The position numbers and the translations under genes are program-made. A stretch of DNA of 64,000 bases from Limnomonas spitsbergensis (lineage: Eukaryota > Chlorophyta > Chlorophyceae > Chlamydomonadales): NCBI GenBank assembly GCA_037349105.1, contig JAYJMM010000106.1:806001-870000 (forward strand), in the 5' to 3' direction. Shown here piece after piece: positions 52,401 through 64,000 of the stretch. Under the pieces are notes generated by a model. It had not been told where the DNA came from. It saw only the letters and a program-made list of their open reading frames with translations, and ran no database searches. Position 1 is the first letter of the stretch; each line of letters opens with the position of its first letter.

Positions 52401-55400
52401 AGCAGTGATCCTGCAACAGGCAGAAGGGCGGGCAAAGCATAGCAGTGATCCTGCAACAGGCAGAAGGGCGGGCAAAGCATAGCAGTGATCATGCAACAGG
52501 CAGAAGGGCGGGCAAAGCATAGCAGTGATCATGCAGCAGGCAGAAGGGCGGGCAAAGCATAGCAGTGATCCTGCAACAGGCAGAAGGGCGGGCAAAGCAT
52601 AGCAGTGATCCTGCAACAGGCAGAAGGGCGGGCAAAGCATAGCAGTGATCCTGCAACAGGCAGAAGGGCGGGCAAAGCATAGCAGTGATCCTGCAACAGG
52701 CAGAAGGGCGGGCAAAGCATAGCAGTGATCCTGCAACAGGCAGAAGGGCAGGCAAAGCATAGCAGTGATCCTGCAACAGGCAGAAGGGCGGGCAAAGCAT
52801 AGCAGTGATCCTGCAACAGGCAGAAGGGCGGGCAAGGCATAGCAGTGATCCTGCAACAGGCAGAAGGGCGGGCAAGGCATAGCAGTGATCCTGCAACAGG
52901 CAGAAGGGCGGGCAAAGCATAGCAGTGATCCTGCAACAGGCAGAAGGGCAGGCAAAGCATAGCAGTGATCCTGCAACAGGCAGAAGGGCGGGCAAAGCAT
53001 AGCAGTGATCCTGCAACAGGCAGAAGGGCAGGCAAAGCATAGCAGTGATCCTGCAACAGGCAGAAGGGCAGGCAAAGCATAGCAGTGATCCTGCAACAGG
53101 CAGAAGGGCGGGCAAAGCATAGCAGTGATCCTGCAGCAGGCAGAAGGGCGGGCAAAGCATAGCAGTGATCCTGCAACAGGCAGAAGGGCGGGCAAAGCAT
53201 AGCAGTGATCCTGCAACAGGCAGAAGGGCGGGCAAGGCATAGCAGTGATCCTGCAACAGGCAGAAGGGCGGGCAAAGCATAGCAGTGATCCTGCAACAGG
53301 CAGAAGGGCGGGCAAAGCATAGCAGTGATCCTGCAACAGGCAGAAGGGCGGGCAAAGCATAGCAGTGATCCTGCAACAGGCAGAAGGGCGACAAAGCATA
53401 GCAGTGATCCTGCAACAGGCAGAAGGGCGGGCAAAGCATAGCAGTGATCCTGCAACAGGCAGAAGGGCGGGCAAAGCATAGCAGTGATCCTGCAGCAGGC
53501 AGAAGGGCGGGCAAAGCATAGCAGTGGTCCTGCAACAGGCAGAAGGGCGGGCAAAGCATAGCAGTGATCCTGCAACAGGCAGGAGGGCGGGCAAAGCATA
53601 GCTGTGATCCTGCAACAGGCAGGAGGGCGGGCAAAGCATAGCAGTGATCCTGCAACAGGCAGAAGGGCGGGCAAAGCATAGCAGTGATCCTGCAACAGGC
53701 AGGAGGGCGGGCAAAGCATAGCAGTGATCCTGCAACAGGCAGAAGGGCGGGCAAAGCATAGCTGTGATCCTGCAACAGGCAGGAGGGCGGGCAAAGCATA
53801 GCAGTGATCCTGCAACAGGCAGAAGGGCGGGCAAAGCATAGCAGTGATCATGCAGCAGGCAGAAGGGCGGGCAAAGCATAGCAGTGATCCTGCAGCAGGC
53901 AGAAGGGCGGGCAAAGCATAGCAGTGATCCTGCAACAGGCAGAAGGGCGGGCAAGGCATAGCAGTGATCCTGCAACAGGCAGAAGGGCGGGCAAAGCATA
54001 GCAGTGATCCTGCAACCGGCAAAGGCCGGGCAAAGCATAGCAGTGATCCTGCAACAGGCAGAAGGGCGGGCAAGGCATAGCAGTGATCCTGCAACAACAG
54101 CGGGTACACACGACTAGTTCCGGCTGGTCTGAGGCTCTGCAACAGAAAGGAGGGTGGACAAAGCATAGCAGTGATCCTGCAACAGGCAGAAGGGCGGGCA
54201 AAGCATAGCAGTGATCCTGCAACAGGCAGAAGGGCGGGCAAGGCATAGCAGTGATCCTGCAACAGGCAGAAGGGCGGGCAAAGCATAGCAGTGATCCTGC
54301 AACAGGCAGAAGGGCGGGCAAGGCATAGCAGTGATCCTGCAACAGGCAGAAGGGCGGGCAAAGCATAGCAGTGGTCCTGCAACAGGCAGAAGGGCGGGCA
54401 AAGCATAGCAGTGGTCTTGCAACTGGCAGGAGGGCGGGCAAGGCATAGCAGTGATCCTGCAACAGGCAGAAGGGCGGGCAAGGCATAGCAGTGATCCTGC
54501 AACAACAGCGGGTACACACGACTAGTTCCGGCTGGTCAGAGGCTCTGCAACAGAAAGGAGGGTGGACAAAGCATAGCAGTGATCCTGCAACAGGCAGAAG
54601 GGCGGGCAAAGCATAGCAGTGATCCTGCAACAGGCAGAAGGGCGGGCAAGGCATAGCAGTGATCCTGCAACAGGCAGAAGGGCGGGCAAAGCATAGCAGT
54701 GATCCTGCAACAGGCAGAAGGGCGGGCAAAGCATAGCAGTGATCCTGCAACAGGCAGAAGGGCGGGCAAAGCATAGCAGTGATCCTGCAACAGGCAGAAG
54801 GGCGGGCAAAGCATAGCAGTGATCATGCAGCAGGCAGAAGGGCGGGCAAAGCATAGCAGTGATCCTGCAACAGGCAGAAGGGCGGGCAAAGCATAGCAGT
54901 GATCATGCAGCAGGCAGAAGGGCGGGCAAAGCATAGCAGTGATCCTGCAGCAGGCAGAAGGGCGGGCAAAGCATAGCAGTGATCCTGCAGCAGGCAGAAG
55001 GGCGGGCAAAGCATAGCAGTGATCCTGCAACAGGCAGAAGGGCGGGCAAGGCATAGCAGTGATCCTGCAACAAGCAGAACGGCAGGCAAAGCATAGCAGT
55101 GATCCTGCAACAGGCAGAAGGGCGGGCAAAGCATAGCAGTGATCCTGCAACAGGCAGAAGGGCGGGCAAAGCATAGCAGTGATCCTGCAACAGGCAGAAG
55201 GGCGGGCAAAGCATAGCAGTGATCCTGCAACAGGCAGAAGGGCGGGCAAAGCATAGCAGTGGTCTTGCAACTGGCAGGAGGGCGGGCAAGGCATAGCAGT
55301 GATCCTGCAACAGGCAGAAGGGCGGGCAAGGCATAGCAGTGATCCTGCAACAACAGCGGGTACACACGACTAGTTCCGGCTGGTCTGAGGCTCTGCAACA

Positions 55401-58400
55401 GAAAGGAGGGTGGACAAAGCATAGCAGTGATCCTGCAACAGGCAGAAGGGCGGGCAAAGCATAGCAGTGATCCTGCAACAGGCAGAAGGGCGGGCAAGGC
55501 ATAGCAGTGATCCTGCAACAACAGCGGGTACACACGACTAGTTCCGGCTGGTCTGAGGCTCTGCAACAGAAAGGAGGGTGGACAAAGCATAGCAGTGATC
55601 CTGCAACAGGCAGAAGGGCGGGCAAAGCATAGCAGTGATCCTGCAACAGGCAGAAGGGCGGGCAAGGCATAGCAGTGATCCTGCAACAGGCAGAAGGGCG
55701 GGCAAAGCATAGCAGTGATCCTGCAACAGGCAGAAGGGCGGGCAAAGCATAGCAGTGATCCTGCAACAGGCAGAAGGGCGGGCAAAGCATAGCAGTGATC
55801 CTGCAACAGGCAGAAGGGCGGGCAAAGCATAGCAGTGATCATGCAGCAGGCAGAAGGGCGGGCAAAGCATAGCAGTGATCCTGCAACAGGCAGAAGGGCG
55901 GGCAAAGCATAGCAGTGATCATGCAGCAGGCAGAAGGGCGGGCAAAGCATAGCAGTGATCCTGCAGCAGGCAGAAGGGCGGGCAAAGCATAGCAGTGATC
56001 CTGCAGCAGGCAGAAGGGCGGGCAAAGCATAGCAGTGATCCTGCAACAGGCAGAAGGGCGGGCAAGGCATAGCAGTGATCCTGCAACAAGCAGAACGGCA
56101 GGCAAAGCATAGCAGTGATCCTGCAACAGGCAGAAGGGCGGGCAAAGCATAGCAGTGATCCTGCAACAGGCAGAAGGGCGGGCAAAGCATAGCAGTGATC
56201 CTGCAACAGGCAGAAGGGCGGGCAAAGCATAGCAGTGATCCTGCAACAGGCAGAAGGGCGGGCAAAGCATAGCAGTGATCCTGCAACAGGCAGAAGGGCG
56301 GGCAAAGCATAGCAGTGATCCTGCAGCAGGCAGAAGGGCGGGCAAAGCATAGCAGTGATCCTGCAACAGGCAGAAGGGCGGGCAAAGCATAGCAGTGATC
56401 CTGCAACAGGCAGAAGGGCGGGCAAAGCATAGCAGTGATCCTGCAACAACAGCGGGTACACACGACTAGTTCCGGCTGGTCTGAGGCTCTGCAACAGAAA
56501 GGAGGGTGGACAAAGCATAGCAGTGATCCTGCAACAGGCAGAAGGGCGGGCAAAGCATAGCAGTGATCCTGCAACAGGCAGAAGGGCGGGCAAAGCATAG
56601 CAGTGATCCTGCAACAACAGCGGGTACACACGACTAGTTCCGGCTGGTCTGAGGCTCTGCAACAGAAAGGAGGGTGGACAAAGCATAGCAGTGATCCTGC
56701 AACAGGCAGAAGGGCGGGCAAAGCATAGCAGTGATCCTGCAACAGGCAGAAGGGCGGGCAAGGCATAGCAGTGATCCTGCAACAGGCAGAAGGGCGGGCA
56801 AAGCATAGCAGTGATCCTGCAACAGGCAGAAGGGCGGGCAAAGCATAGCAGTGATCCTGCAGCAGGCAGAAGGGCGGGCAAAGCATAGCAGTGATCCTGC
56901 AACAGGCAGAAGGGCGGGCAAAGCATAGCAGTGATCCTGCAACAGGCAGAAGGGCGGGCAAAGCATAGCAGCGATCCTGCAACAGGCAGAAAGGCGGGCA
57001 AAGCATAGCAGTGATCCTACAACAGGCAGAAGGGCGGGCAAAGCATAGCAGCGATCCTGCAACAGGCAGAAGGGCGGGCAAAGCATAGCAGTGATCCTGC
57101 AACAGGCAGAAGGGCGGCAAAGCATAGCAGTGGTCCTGCAACAGGCAGAAGGGCAGGCAAATCATAGCAGTGATCCTGCAACAGGCAGAAGGGCGGGCAA
57201 AGCATAGCAGTGATCCTGCAACAGGCAGAAGGGGGGGCAAAGCATAGCAGTGATCCTGCAACAGGCAGAAGGGCGGCAAAGCATAGCAGTGATCTTGCAA
57301 CAGGCAGTAGGGCGGGCAAAGTATAGCAGTGATCCTGCAACAGGCAGAAGGGCGGGCAAAGCATAGCAGTGATCCTGCAACAGGCAGAAGGGCGGGCAAA
57401 GCATAGCAGTGATCCTGCAACAGGCAGAAGGGCGGGCAAAGCATAGCAGTGATCCTGCAACAGGCAGAAGGGCGGGCAAAGCATAGCAGTGATCCTGCAA
57501 CAGGCAGAAGGGCGGCAAAGCATAGCAGTGATCCTGCAACAGGCAGTAGGGCGGGCAAAGCATAGCAGTGATCCTGCAACAGGCAGAAGGGCGGGCAAAG
57601 CATAGCAGTGATCCTGCAACAGGCAGAAGGGCGGGCAAAGCATAGCAGTGGTCCTGCAACAGGCAGAAGGGCGGGCAAAGCATAGCAGTGATCCTGCAAC
57701 AGGCAGAAGGGCGGGCAAAGCATAGCAGTGATCCTGCAACAGGCAGAAGGGCGGGCAAAGCATAGCAGTGATCCTGCAACAGGCAGAAGGGCGGCAAAGC
57801 ATAGCAGTGATCCTGCAACAGGCAGAAGGGCGGGCAAGGCATAGCAGTGATCCTGCAACAGGCAGAAGGGCGGGCAAAGCATAGCAGTGATCCTGCAACA
57901 GGCAGAAGGGCGGGCAAAGCATAGCAGTGATCCTGCAACAGGCAGAAGGGCGGCAAAGCATAGCAGTGATCCTGCAACAGGCAGTAGGGCGGGCAAAGCA
58001 TAGCAGTGATCCTGCAACAGGCAGAAGGGCGGGCAAAGCATAGCAGTGATCCTGCAACAGGCAGAAGGGCGGGCAAAGCATAGCAGTGATCCTGCAACAG
58101 GCAGAAGGGCGGCAAAGCATAGCAGTGATCCTGCAACACGCAGTAGGGCGGGCAAAGCATAGCAGTGATCCTGCAACAGGCAGAAGGGCGGGCAAAGCAT
58201 AGCAGTGATCCTGCAACAGGCAGAAGGGCGGGCAAAGCATAGCAGTGGTCCTGCAACAGGCAGAAGGGCGGGCAAAGCATAGCAGTGATCCTGCAACAGG
58301 CAGAAGGGCGGGCAAAGCATAGCAGTGATCCTGCAACAGGCAGAAGGGCGGGCAAGGCATAGCAGTGGTCCTGCAACAGGCAGAAGGGCGGGCAAAGCAT

Positions 58401-61400
58401 AGCAGTGATCCTGCAACAGGCAGAAGGGCGGGCAAAGCATAGCAGTGATCCTGCAACAGGCAGAAGGGCGGGCAAAGCATAGCAGTGATCCTGCAACAGG
58501 CAGAAGGGCGGGCAAAGCATAGCAGTGATCCTGCAACAGGCAGAAGGGCGGCAAAGCATAGCAGTGATCCTGCAACAGGCAGTAGGGCGGGCAAAGCATA
58601 GCAGTGATCCTGCAACAGGCAGAAGGGCGGGCAAAGCATAGCAGCGATCCTGCAACAGGCAGAAGGGCGGGCAAAGCATAGCAGTGGTCCTGCAACAGGC
58701 AGAAGGGCGGGCAAAGCATAGCAGAGATCCTGCAACAGGCAGAAGGGCGGGCAAAGCATAGCAGTGATCCTGCAACAGGCAGAAGGGCGGGCAAAGCATA
58801 GCAGTGATCCTGCAACAGGCAGAAGGGCGGCAAAGCATAGCAGTGATCCTGCAACAGGCAGAAGGGCGGGCAAAGCATAGCAGTGATCCTGCAACAGGCA
58901 GAAGGGCGGGCAAAGCATAGCAGTGATCATGCAACAGGCAGAAGGGCGGGCAAAGCATAGCCGTGATCCTGCAACAGGCAGAAGGGCGGGCAAAGCATAG
59001 CAGTGATCCTGCAACAGGCAGAAGGGCGGGCAAAGCATAGCAGTGATCCTGCAACAACAGCGGGTACACACGACTATTTCCTGCTGGTCTGAGGCTCTGC
59101 AACAGAAAGGAGGGTGGACAAAGCATAGCAGTGATCCTGCAACAGGCAGAAGGGCGGCAAAGCATAGCAGTGATCCTGCAACAGGCAGAAGGGCGGGCAA
59201 AGCATAGCAGTGATCCTGCAACAGGCAGAAGGGCGGGCAAGGCATAGCAGTGATCCTGCAACAGGCAGAAGGGCGGGCAAAGCATAGCAGTGATCCTGCT
59301 GCAGGCAGAAGGGCGGGCAAAGCATAGCAGTGATCCTGCAGCAGGCAGAAGGGCGGGCAAAGCATAGCAGTGATCTTGCAGCAGGCAGAAGGGCGGGCAA
59401 GGCATAGCAGTGATCCTGCAACAGGCAGAAGGGCGGGCAAAGCATAGCAGTGATCCTGCTGCAGGCAGAAGGGCGGGCAAAGCATAGCAGCGATCCTGCA
59501 ACAGGCAGAAGGGCGGGCAAAGCATAGGAGTGATCCTGCAACAGGCAGAAGGGCGGGCAAGGCATAGCAGTGATCCTGCAACAGGCAGAAGGGCGGGCAA
59601 GGCATAGCAGTGATCCTGCAACAGGCAGAAGGGCGGGCAAAGCATAGCAGTGATCATGCAGCAGGCAGAAGGGCAAGCAAAGCATAGCAGTGATCCTGCA
59701 ACAGGCAGAAGGGCGGGCAAAGCATAGCAGCGATCCTGCAACAGGCAGAAAGGCGGGCAAAGCATAGCAGTGATCCTGCAACAGGCAGAAGGGCGGGCAA
59801 AGCATAGCAGTGATCCTGCAACAGGCAGAAGGGCGGGCAAAGCATAGCAGCGATCCTGCAACAGGCAGAAAGGCGGGCAAAGCATAGCAGTGATCCTGCA
59901 ACAGGCAGAAGGGCGGGCAAAGCATAGCAGCGATCATGCAACAGGCAGAAGGGCGGGCAAAGCATAGCAGTGATCCTGCAACAGGCAGAAGGGCGGGCAA
60001 AGCATAGCAGTGGTCCTGCAACAGGCAGAAGGGCAGGCAAATCATAGCAGTGATCCTGCAACAGGCAGAAGGGCGGGCAAAGCATAGCAGTGATCCTGCA
60101 ACAGGCAGAAGGGCGGGCAAAGCATAGCAGCGATCCTGCAACAGGCAGAAAGGCGGGCAAAGCATAGCAGTGATCCTGCAACAGGCAGAAGGGCGGGCAA
60201 AGCATAGCAGCGATCCTGCAACAGGCAGAAGGGCGGGCAAAGCATAGCAGTGATCCTGCAACAGGCAGAAGGGCGGCAAAGCATAGCAGTGGTCCTGCAA
60301 CAGACAGAAGGGCAGGCAAATCATAGCAGTGATCCTGTAACAGGCAGAAGGGCGGGCAAAGCATAGCAGTGATCCTGCAACAGGCAGAAGGGCGGGCAAA
60401 GCATAGCAGTGATCCTGCAACAGGCAGAAGGGCGGGCAAAGCATAGCAGTGATCCTGCAACAGGCAGAAGGGCGGCAAAGCATAGCAGTGGTCCTGCAAC
60501 AGGCAGAAGGGCAGGCAAATCATAGCAGTGATCCTGCAACAGGCAGAAGGGCGGGCAAAGCATAGCAGTGATCCTGCAACAGGCAGAAGGGCGGGCAAAG
60601 CATAGCAGTGATCCTGCAACAGGCAGAAGGGCGGCAAAGCATAGCAGTGATCCTGCAACAGGCAGAAGGGCGGGCAAAGCATAGCAGTGATCCTGCAACA
60701 GGCAGAAGGGCGGGCAAAGCATAGCAGTGGTCCTGCAACAGGCAGAAGGGCGGGCAAAGCATAGCAGTGATCCTGCAACAGGCAGAAGGGCGGGCAAAGC
60801 ATAGCAGTGATCCTGCAACAACAGCGGGTACACACGACTAGTTCCGGCTGGTCTGAGGCTCTGCAACAGAAAGGAGGGTGGACAAAGCATAGCAGTGATC
60901 CTGCAACAGGCAGAAGGGCGGGCAAAGCATAGCAGTTTTCCTGCAACAGGCAGAAGGGCGGGCAAAGCATAGCAGTGATCCTGCAACAGGCAGAAGGGCG
61001 GGCAAAGCATAGCAGTGATCCTGTAACAGGCAGAAGGGCGGGCAAAGCATAGCAGTGATCCTGCAACAGGCAGAAGGGCGGGCAAAGCATAGCAGCGATC
61101 CTGCAACAGGCAGAAAGGCGGGCAAAGCATAGCAGTGATCCTGCAACAAGCAGAAGGGCGGGCAAAGCATAGCAGCGATCCTGCAACAGGCAGAAGGGCG
61201 GGCAAAGCATAGCAGTGATCCTGCAACAGGCAGAAGGGCGGGCAAAGCATAGCAGTGATCCTGCAACAGGCAGAAGGGCGGGCAAAGCATAGCAGTGATC
61301 CTGCAACAGGCAGAAGGGCGGGCAAAGCATAGCAGTGGTCTTGCAACAGGCAGAAGGGCGGGCAAAGCATAGCAGTGATCCTGCAACAGGCAGAAGGGCG

Positions 61401-63110
61401 GGCAAAGCATAGCAGTGATCCTGCAACAGGCAGAAGGGCGGCAAAGCATAGCAGTGGTCCTGCAACAGGCAGAAGGGCGGGCAAAGCATAGCAGTGATCC
61501 TGCAACAGGCAGAAGGGCGGGCAAAGCATAGCAGTGATCCTGCAACAGGCAGAAGGGCGGGCAAAGCATAGCAGTGGTCCTGCAACAGGCAGAAGGGCGG
61601 GCAAAGCATAGCAGTGGTCCTGCAACAGGCAGAAGGGCGGGCAAAGCATAGCAGTGGTCCTGCAACAGGCAGAAGGGCGGGCAAAGCATAGCAGTGATCC
61701 TGCAACAGGCAGAAAGGCGGGCAAAGCATAGCAGTGATCCTGCAACAGGCAGAAGGGCGGGCAAGGCATAGCAGTGATCCTGCAACAGGCAGAAGGGCGG
61801 GCAAAGCATAGCAGTGATCATGCAACAGGCAGAAGGGCGGCAAAGCATAGCAGTGATCCTGCAACAGGCAGAAGGGCGGGCAAAGCATAGCAGTGATCCT
61901 GCAACAGGCAGAAGGGCGGGCAAAGCATAGCAGTGATCCTGCAACAGGCAGAAGGGCGGGCAAAGCATAGCAGTGGTCCTGCAACAGGCAGAAGGGCGGG
62001 CAAAGCATAGCAGTGGTCCTGCAACAGGCAGAAGGGCGGGCAAAGCATAGCAGTGGTCCTGCAACAGGCAGAAGGGCGGGCAAAGCATAGCAGTGATCCT
62101 GCAACAGGCAGAAAGGCGGGCAAAGCATAGCAGTGATCCTGCAACAGGCAGAAGGGCGGGCAAGGCATAGCAGTGATCCTGCAACAGGCAGAAGGGCGGG
62201 CAAAGCATAGCAGTGATCCTGCAACAGGCAGAAGGGCGGCAAAGCATAGCAGTGATCCTGCAACAGGCAGAAGGGCGGGCAAAGCATAGCAGTGATCCTG
62301 CAACAGGCAGAAGGGCGGTAAAGAATAGCAGTGATCCTGCAACAGGCAGAAGGGCGGGCAAAGCATAGCAGTGATCCTGCAACAGGCAGAAGGGCGGGCA
62401 AAGCATAGCAGTGGTCCTGCAACAGGCAGAAGGGCGGGCAAAGCATAGCAGTGGTCCTGCAACAGGCAGAAGGGCGGGCAAAGCATAGCAGTGGTCCTGC
62501 AACAGGCAGAAGGGCGGGCAAAGCATAGCAGTGATCCTGCAACAGGCAGAAAGGCGGGCAAAGCATAGCAGTGATCCTGCAACAGGCAGAAGGGCGGGCA
62601 AGGCATAGCAGTGATCCTGCAACAGGCAGAAGGGCGGGCAAAGCATAGCAGTGATCATGCAACAGGCAGAAGGGCGGCAAAGCATAGCAGTGATCCTGCA
62701 ACAGGCAGAAGGGCGGGCAAAGCATAGCAGTGATCCTGCAACAGGCAGAAGGGCGGGCAAAGCATAGCAGTGATCCTGCAACAGGCAGAAGGGCGGGCAA
62801 AGCATAGCAGTGGTCCTGCAACAGGCAGAAGGGCGGGCAAAGCATAGCAGTGGTCCTGCAACAGGCAGAAGGGCGGGCAAAGCATAGCAGTGATCCTGCA
62901 ACAGGCAGAAGGGCGGGCAAAGCATAGCAGTGATCCTGCAACAGGCAGAAGGGCGGGCAAAGCATAGCAGCGATCCTGCAACAGGCAGAAGGGCGGGCAA
63001 AGCATAGCAGTGATCATGCAACAGGCAGAAGGGCGGGCAAAGCATAGCAGTGATCCTGCAACAGGCAGAAGGGCGGGCAAAGCATAGCAGTGGTCCTGCA
63101 ACAACAGCGA
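46441..63110 (-). repeat. Giant 40-bp minisatellite, about 400 copies, carrying splice-acceptor-like units
   Basis: On the sense (minus) strand each unit reads CTATGCTTTGCCCGCCCTTC then TGCCTGTTGCAGGATCACTG. That is a pyrimidine tract and TTGCAG|GATCA, matching the true acceptor of exon 46121-46279 (CTTGTTGTAG|GATCATC). Variants differ by single bases, with occasional 39-bp units. Longer exon-derived interruptions (CAGAGCCTCAGACCAGCCGG) occur about ten times (near 46510, 50870, 54110, 54530, 55375, 55545, 56470, 56640, 59075, 60845). None of the three minus frames has a stop in the basic unit, which creates spurious ORFs of up to 1,351 codons. It lies in an intron of the CobW gene. Confidence 0.97.
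47600..54080. repeat. Higher-order duplication of about 3.24-3.48 kb within the 40-bp array
   Basis: The block ending at about 50840 recurs ending at about 54084: the same variant units, including the aberrant AACCGGCAAAGGCCGGG unit (50770 and 54014), are offset by 3,244 bp. On the left half the offset is 3,482 bp, so the second copy lacks about 238 bp (six units, near 48590-49000). Another pair of blocks is offset by 1,016 bp (54522 and 55538). Confidence 0.9.
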
Positions 63111-64000
63111 ATACACTGATAGACAACTAGTTTCGCTTGTCCTGAGGCTTAGCCACGCCGCTGTTCTCCAGAATGATCCTGTGACGGGAAGGAGGGCAGG
63201 CAAATTATAGCTATGATCCTGCAACAGCAGCGGGCAGTGACAACTTGTCGTGGATATTCTGAGGCTCTGCAACAGGAAGGAGGGCGGGCAAATCAGAAGA
63301 CTAATCATGTAACAGCTGCGGGCGCAAACAACTTGTTTTGCATAGTCCGAGGCTCTGCAACACCGCTGTTCTCTCCGATGACCCTGCAACAGGAAGGAGG
63401 GTGGGCATATCATGGGAATGATCTTGCAACAGCAGCGGGCACACTGGTAGTCTGGTACAGACAAATGGTTATCATATTCTGAGGCGTTGCAACACAGATG
63501 TCCTCCAGGATGATCCTGCAACATATGTACTTATCATCCCTTCACCAGGATGATCCTGCAACAGAGATGCAATTTAAAAGGTTTACCAGATATCCTGCGT
63601 TTTTGAGCCATAAATGGCCAGAGGCCATATTTGAGGCCAAAATAATTGTAGTGGTGCCCCAGATATCCAACAACGATGCAATTTGTAAGGAAGGTACATC
63701 CCTGCCAAGCTGAGGGAGCGTCCTCCACAGAAAAGAGTCAGGAAAGTGGGAAATGGGAGGCAGGTATCATACGTGGGCCGAGTGAGAACACACAATCATC
63801 CTATTGAAAGGATGAGAAGGACACACACAGACAGCCCTCCACATCACAGTGATTTTGGAATGCAAAACTCTCAGAGACTGACAAATGTTCTGAGGCTCTG
63901 CAACACCGCTGTTCTCCAGAATGATCCCTTCCTCTGTGGCTTACCAACCCAGCAGACAATTTTCTTTCTTTGGCTACAAACTCAACTTCGGCAGGCAGCC
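63110..64000 (-). repeat. Degenerate copies of the CobW exon start beyond the array
   Basis: Copies of (A/G)ATCAT(C/T)(T/C)TGGAGAACAGCGG...GCAGAGCCTCAGAA are at about 63140-63180, 63255-63275, 63345-63385, 63478-63515 and 63888-63926. The last is the longest match (about 39 bp) but lacks a clean AG acceptor. 63520-63880 is otherwise unique sequence with no gene recognised. Confidence 0.75.

Noticed and set aside
46441..63110. CRISPR array (regular short repeats)
   Set aside because: There are no unique spacers, units are head-to-tail without gaps, no cas genes are present, and the context is eukaryotic.
46441..63126. Very long minus ORFs (up to 1,351 codons) with a 40-residue Cys/Pro/Leu repeat
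   Set aside because: All three minus frames are open because the 40-bp unit has no stop and 40 is not a multiple of three, so each frame gives the same 40-residue cycle. Overlapping frames of equal length are the mark of a minisatellite, not a gene.
1..64000. tRNA, rRNA or other structured RNA genes
   Set aside because: No cloverleaf, A/B box pair or rRNA-like segment was found on either strand by eye.

Overview
The window looks like nuclear DNA of a green alga, most likely a chlorophycean of the Chlamydomonas/Haematococcus type; the genus is a guess. The reasons are GC-rich coding exons cut by many short GT-AG introns, interstitial TTTAGGG-like runs, very many minisatellites, and protein families typical of such genomes. 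There are no bacterial operons, Shine-Dalgarno sites or CRISPR arrays. I rebuilt three spliced genes by hand, checking exon phases at each junction.

(1) Positions 25574 down to 751, minus strand, running on past the left edge: a gene of at least 26 exons (1,716 codons, every junction in phase). It encodes a STAND/NLR-type receptor with a disordered N-terminus, a HET/TIR-like FVSHAW domain, a NACHT ATPase with Walker A and B motifs, a winged-helix/helical region and C-terminal WD40 blades. This is the architecture of fungal HET-NACHT-WD40 incompatibility receptors, here in an algal genome. (2) 30052-33269, plus strand: a four-exon NYN-domain protein (putative RNase), divergent from gene 1. (3) 46279 down to 38876, minus strand, running past the right edge: the C-terminal ten exons of a CobW/ZNG1-type G3E GTPase metallochaperone with a long His-rich insert, convergent with gene 2.

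The rest is repeats. 25.7-30 kb holds telomere-like motifs, retroelement debris and unrecognised sequence. 31.4-32.7 kb is a 16-bp minisatellite inside an intron of gene 2. 34.0-37.3 kb is a 101-bp satellite with a conserved inverted repeat. 46.4-63.1 kb is one giant array of about 400 copies of a 40-bp unit inside an intron of gene 3.

The most striking observation is that most tandem arrays inside genes 1 and 3 are copies of the neighbouring exon-intron junction (exon end plus 5' splice donor, or 3' acceptor plus exon start). Expansions appear to be seeded on splice sites, leaving introns full of decoy splice sites. The 40-bp array is the extreme case: each unit carries a pyrimidine tract and TTGCAG|GATCA, mimicking the real acceptor of the downstream CobW exon.
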